DNA of 59,346 nucleotides. It comes from Opitutia bacterium (GTDB lineage Bacteria; Verrucomicrobiota; Verrucomicrobiia; Opitutales; T3Sed10-336). Below the pieces are notes generated by a model. That model ran no database searches. It was not told the origin of the DNA and saw only the letters and a list, made by a program, of their open reading frames with translations. The position numbers and the translations under genes were made by a program. Of the stretch, positions 55,088 through 59,346 are shown in pieces. The number at the start of each line of letters is the position of its first letter. The first letter of the stretch is position 1. The DNA is taken from the NCBI GenBank assembly GCA_003558065.1, contig PWMU01000195.1, forward strand, positions 1 to 59,346, read 5' to 3'.

Positions 55088-58033
55088 ATGCTAAAAGTCG
55101 AAGAGTTCGATAAGGAAAAAAGGTCCGGGCAGGGCGCCAATTCCGGGCAGGAAAGCCCTGCGGATTTGCTGGCTCCCACCGATTCTTTCCCCCGCCGGCA
55201 CATCGGCCCGGGGGATGCCGACGTCCGGCGGATGCTCGATTGTCTGGGATACGCCTCCCTTGACGAGTTGATCGACACAGCGGTTCCGTCCGACATCCGT
55301 TTGTCCGGGCCCATGGACCTGGGCGATGGCATCGGCGAACAGGAAATGCTCGAGGAAATCAAGGCAATCGCCTCCCGTAACGAGATTCACCGTAGCTTTA
55401 TCGGCATGGGGTATTCCGACTGTGTCACTCCGCCCGTGATCCAACGCAACATTCTGGAAAATCCGGGCTGGTACACCCAATACACGCCCTACCAGCCCGA
55501 ACTCGCCCAGGGCCGGCTCGAGGCACTCCTGAATTTCCAGACCCTGGTCATCGAACTGACGGCCATGGAAATAGCAAACGCCTCCCTCCTCGACGAGGGT
55601 TCCGCCGCCGCCGAAGCCATGACGATGGCCTGGGGAATCAAAGGCAAGCCGGACCGGAACGTCTTTTTCGTCTCGGAACGCTGCCACCCCCAGACCATCG
55701 GGGTCGTCCAGACCCGGGCCCGCGCGCTCGGTATCGAGATCCGGGAGGGCGATCACGACTCGTTCGAACCGGACGAGTCGGTATTCGGAGTCCTGTTACA
55801 GTATCCCACCGGCGACGGCGCGGTCCTGGATTACGAAGATTTCATCCGTCGAACCCATGAAGCCGGAGGCCTCGCCGTGGTCGCCGCCGACCTGCTCTCC
55901 CTCACGCTGCTTCGGCCTCCCGGCGAGTTCGGCGCCGACATCGCCGTCGGCAACACTCAGCGCTTCGGGGTTCCTCTCGGTTACGGCGGACCGCACGCCG
56001 CCTATTTCGCCACGCTCGACAAACATAAACGCCGTATGCCCGGGCGCCTGATCGGGGTTTCGCACGACTCCGAAGGCAATCGGGGACTCCGGCTTTCGCT
56101 GCAGACCCGCGAACAGCACATCCGCCGCGACAAGGCGACCAGCAATATCTGCACCGCCCAGGTTTTACTCGCGGTCATGGCCTCCATGTACGCGGTTTAT
56201 CACGGTCCGGACGGGCTCAGAACCATCGCCCGGCGGATCCGCATGTTTACGCTCGTTCTGCGCGAAGCGCTGCAGCAACTCGGCTACGATACCGGCTCCG
56301 ACCCGGTCTTCGACACGCTGCGGGTGAAACTGAAGGAGTCCAACAGCGAGGATCTGCTGAAATCGGCACAAAAGAGAGGCATGCTCCTGAGGTCCCTCGA
56401 TCCGGAAACGATCGGGATCTCCCTGGATGAAACGACCCGGGAACAGGACATCCTCAACCTCATCGCCGTTTTCGCCGACGCCAAAACCTCTTCCTCCTTT
56501 AATGTAGCGGAAACCGCCGAAAAGGTTTCCCTCGGCTACCCCGCCCCCATCGTGAGAACTTCGGATTTCCTGCGGCATCCGGTTTTCAACAGCTACCACA
56601 CCGAAACCGAAATGCTCCGTTACATGCGGCGGCTGGAGGCCAAAGAGCATTCGCTCACGGAATCCATGACTCCCCTGGGCTCGTGCACGATGAAGCTCAA
56701 CGCCACCGCCGAAATGATACCGGTCACCTGGCCGGAGTTCGGGAAGCTTCATCCCTTCGCCCCCGTCAGCCAGGCCGAGGGCTACCAGATTCTCTTCAAG
56801 CAGCTTCAGGAATGGCTCGCTAAGATCACCGGATTCGAGGCGGTCTCACTCCAGCCCAACGCGGGATCGCAAGGCGAATTCGCCGGCCTTCAGGCGATCC
56901 GCAACTACCATGAGGAGCGCGGCGAAAGCCACCGGAATATCTGCCTCATTCCTGTTTCCGCCCACGGCACCAACCCGGCCAGCGCCATCCTCTCGGGCAT
57001 GAAAGTGGTCGCCGTCCAGTGCGACGACCGGGGCAATATCGACCTGGACGACCTGCGGTCGAAAGCGGAAACCCACGCGGACCACCTGGCCGCGCTGATG
57101 GTCACCTATCCGTCCACCCACGGCGTATTCGAGAAAGGGATACGACAGGTCTGCTCGATCATTCACGAACACGGCGGCCAGGTCTATCTGGACGGCGCGA
57201 ATCTCAACGCCATGGTCGGACTCAGCACCCCGGCCGCCATCGGGGCGGACGTCTGTCACCTCAACCTGCACAAGACCTTCTGCATCCCCCACGGCGGCGG
57301 CGGACCCGGCGTCGGCCCGATCGCCGCGGCCGAACACCTGGCGCCGCACCTACCCGGCCACCCGGTCGTCCCAATCCCCGGCGCCCGGAGCATGGGACCC
57401 GTCGCCGCGGCTCCCTGGGGAAGCGCCGGAATCCTGGTGATCTCGTGGGCGTACATCCGGATGATGGGCGGACCCGGGCTGACCCGGGCCACCAGGGTCG
57501 CCATCCTCAATGCCAATTACATCGCCAAGCGGCTGGAACCGTACTACCCGGTCCTCTACCGCGGCAATCAGGGCCTCGTTGCGCACGAATGTATCATCGA
57601 TTTCCGCGAATGGAAAACACGGGCCGGCATCGAGGTGGAAGACGGCGCGAAACGCCTGATGGATTACGGCTTCCACGCACCGACCATGTCCTGGCCGGTG
57701 CCCGGCACCATGATGATCGAGCCCACCGAAAGCGAATCCAGGGCGGAACTCGACCGTTTCTGCGACGCCATGATTGCCATCCATGACGAAATGAAGGCGG
57801 TCGAGGACGGTGAGATGGACCGGAACGACAACGTCCTCAAGAACGCGCCGCACACCGCGTCCCTGCTCGCCAAAGCCGACTGGAAGCATCCGTACTCCCG
57901 GGAACAGGCCGCCTACCCGGCCCCATGGACCCGGGAACACAAGTTCTGGCCGCCCGTCGGCCGGGTGGACAATGTGTACGGCGACCGCAACCTGGTCTGT
58001 ACCTGCCCGTCGGTCGAGGAGAGCAGCGGATGA
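55088..58033 (+). CDS. gcvP: Glycine dehydrogenase (decarboxylating), single-chain P protein
   Basis: 981 residues, the full-length fused form. [15 protein letters not shown] near the start, [49 protein letters not shown]-like sequence in the second half, and the PLP-binding Lys729 in [17 protein letters not shown]. It decarboxylates glycine and loads the aminomethyl group onto GcvH. No gcvT or gcvH is adjacent, and the 50 bp ahead of it are too short to hold a glycine riboswitch. The first 30 residues are an unconserved charged extension. Confidence 0.97.
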   Translation: MLKVEEFDKEKRSGQGANSGQESPADLLAPTDSFPRRHIGPGDADVRRMLDCLGYASLDELIDTAVPSDIRLSGPMDLGDGIGEQEMLEEIKAIASRNEIHRSFIGMGYSDCVTPPVIQRNILENPGWYTQYTPYQPELAQGRLEALLNFQTLVIELTAMEIANASLLDEGSAAAEAMTMAWGIKGKPDRNVFFVSERCHPQTIGVVQTRARALGIEIREGDHDSFEPDESVFGVLLQYPTGDGAVLDYEDFIRRTHEAGGLAVVAADLLSLTLLRPPGEFGADIAVGNTQRFGVPLGYGGPHAAYFATLDKHKRRMPGRLIGVSHDSEGNRGLRLSLQTREQHIRRDKATSNICTAQVLLAVMASMYAVYHGPDGLRTIARRIRMFTLVLREALQQLGYDTGSDPVFDTLRVKLKESNSEDLLKSAQKRGMLLRSLDPETIGISLDETTREQDILNLIAVFADAKTSSSFNVAETAEKVSLGYPAPIVRTSDFLRHPVFNSYHTETEMLRYMRRLEAKEHSLTESMTPLGSCTMKLNATAEMIPVTWPEFGKLHPFAPVSQAEGYQILFKQLQEWLAKITGFEAVSLQPNAGSQGEFAGLQAIRNYHEERGESHRNICLIPVSAHGTNPASAILSGMKVVAVQCDDRGNIDLDDLRSKAETHADHLAALMVTYPSTHGVFEKGIRQVCSIIHEHGGQVYLDGANLNAMVGLSTPAAIGADVCHLNLHKTFCIPHGGGGPGVGPIAAAEHLAPHLPGHPVVPIPGARSMGPVAAAPWGSAGILVISWAYIRMMGGPGLTRATRVAILNANYIAKRLEPYYPVLYRGNQGLVAHECIIDFREWKTRAGIEVEDGAKRLMDYGFHAPTMSWPVPGTMMIEPTESESRAELDRFCDAMIAIHDEMKAVEDGEMDRNDNVLKNAPHTASLLAKADWKHPYSREQAAYPAPWTREHKFWPPVGRVDNVYGDRNLVCTCPSVEESSG

Positions 58034-58268
58034 TTTAAGCCACCATACCGCCGGCCCTTGCCAGTGGCAAAATTCGTTTATTAGCATCGGCCCCGGGGCA
58101 GCGGTTAAAATCAGCGCATACGGGCGGCACCGCTTCGAACGACCCGCGCTCATCCCGTCATACGGCGGGATGAATGCAAGGAACGTCACAAAAAAAGGCG
58201 CCCCTTCCGAAGAAGAGGCGCCTGATTGAGTTGTTAATCCTGCGTCGTGGTCAGGAAGGCCGGGGGCG
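58034..58268. other. Convergent intergenic region between gcvP and groEL
   Basis: 235 bp. It holds a TTGCC/GGCAA hairpin at about 58,059-58,071 followed by a T-rich stretch, which may end gcvP transcripts, a 7-bp hairpin CATCCCG/CGGGATG at about 58,151-58,172, and the groEL terminator. Confidence 0.5.
58190..58223 (-). terminator. Rho-independent terminator of groEL with UUCG loop
   Basis: On the minus strand AGGCGCCTCTTC and GAAGGGGCGCCT form a 12-bp stem (one G-U pair) around a TTCG tetraloop, followed by seven T. A strong terminator 46 bp after the groEL stop. Confidence 0.93.

Positions 58269-59346
<1,078 letters not shown>

Overview
The window reads as chromosomal DNA of a Gram-negative bacterium, most likely a member of the Verrucomicrobiota (Opitutales/Puniceicoccales-like). 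This is inferred from three prepilin-type proteins with the [19 protein letters not shown] leader, a Kdo cytidylyltransferase (outer membrane LPS), secreted proteins ending in a 'PNLLRYALG' tail module, Tat-exported Gfo/Idh and TIM-barrel sugar enzymes beside ThuA and SUMF1 proteins, and GC-rich DNA. Many genes have weak or absent Shine-Dalgarno sequences. No 16S gene is present, so the assignment is not proven.

Layout. 1-2,250 is a plastic patch: the tail of a DUF4351/Rpn-type protein, a BrnT-like toxin/CopG-type antitoxin pair and a broken RHS gene split by a palindromic insert. 2,300-8,388 (minus strand) is a five-gene cluster: ThuA x2 fusion, SUMF1-like protein, Tat-exported Gfo/Idh oxidoreductase, Tat-exported TIM-barrel isomerase and ApbE. 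8,695-14,664 holds two large secreted proteins facing tail to tail, a subtilase and a double seven-bladed WD40 protein, which share a C-terminal module. 14,879-21,714 is a membrane-stress and export block: NfeD protease, slipin, LolD-like ATPase, FtsX-type permease, AttH-like lipocalin. 21,758-32,387 mixes housekeeping and unknown genes: kdsB, a degenerate nucleotidyltransferase, a large unassigned protein, psd, two tandem pseudopilins, a 2-hydroxyacid dehydrogenase, an unknown protein behind a 22-bp perfect palindrome, DoxX and a CysI-like sulfite reductase. clpB follows.

35,877-39,858 is the most coherent regulatory unit: a histidine kinase, an NtrC-type sigma54 activator, palindromic upstream sites, a sigma54 promoter, and a secreted Gln/Pro-rich coiled-coil protein closed by a strong terminator. 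I regard this as the best candidate for an undescribed system.

39,909-53,947 contains a Nudix hydrolase with an extra domain, a NamZ-type exo-muramidase lipoprotein, a glucarate-dehydratase-like enzyme followed by an ABC sugar importer (binding protein and two permeases, no ATPase), a third pseudopilin, a coiled-coil stress-type protein, a sodium:solute symporter, a phosphoglucomutase and a SIS-domain protein. 53,978-59,346 has tRNA-Val(CAC), a REP-like hairpin, endonuclease III, single-chain glycine dehydrogenase and the 3' part of groEL. No CRISPR array, rRNA or complete insertion sequence was seen.
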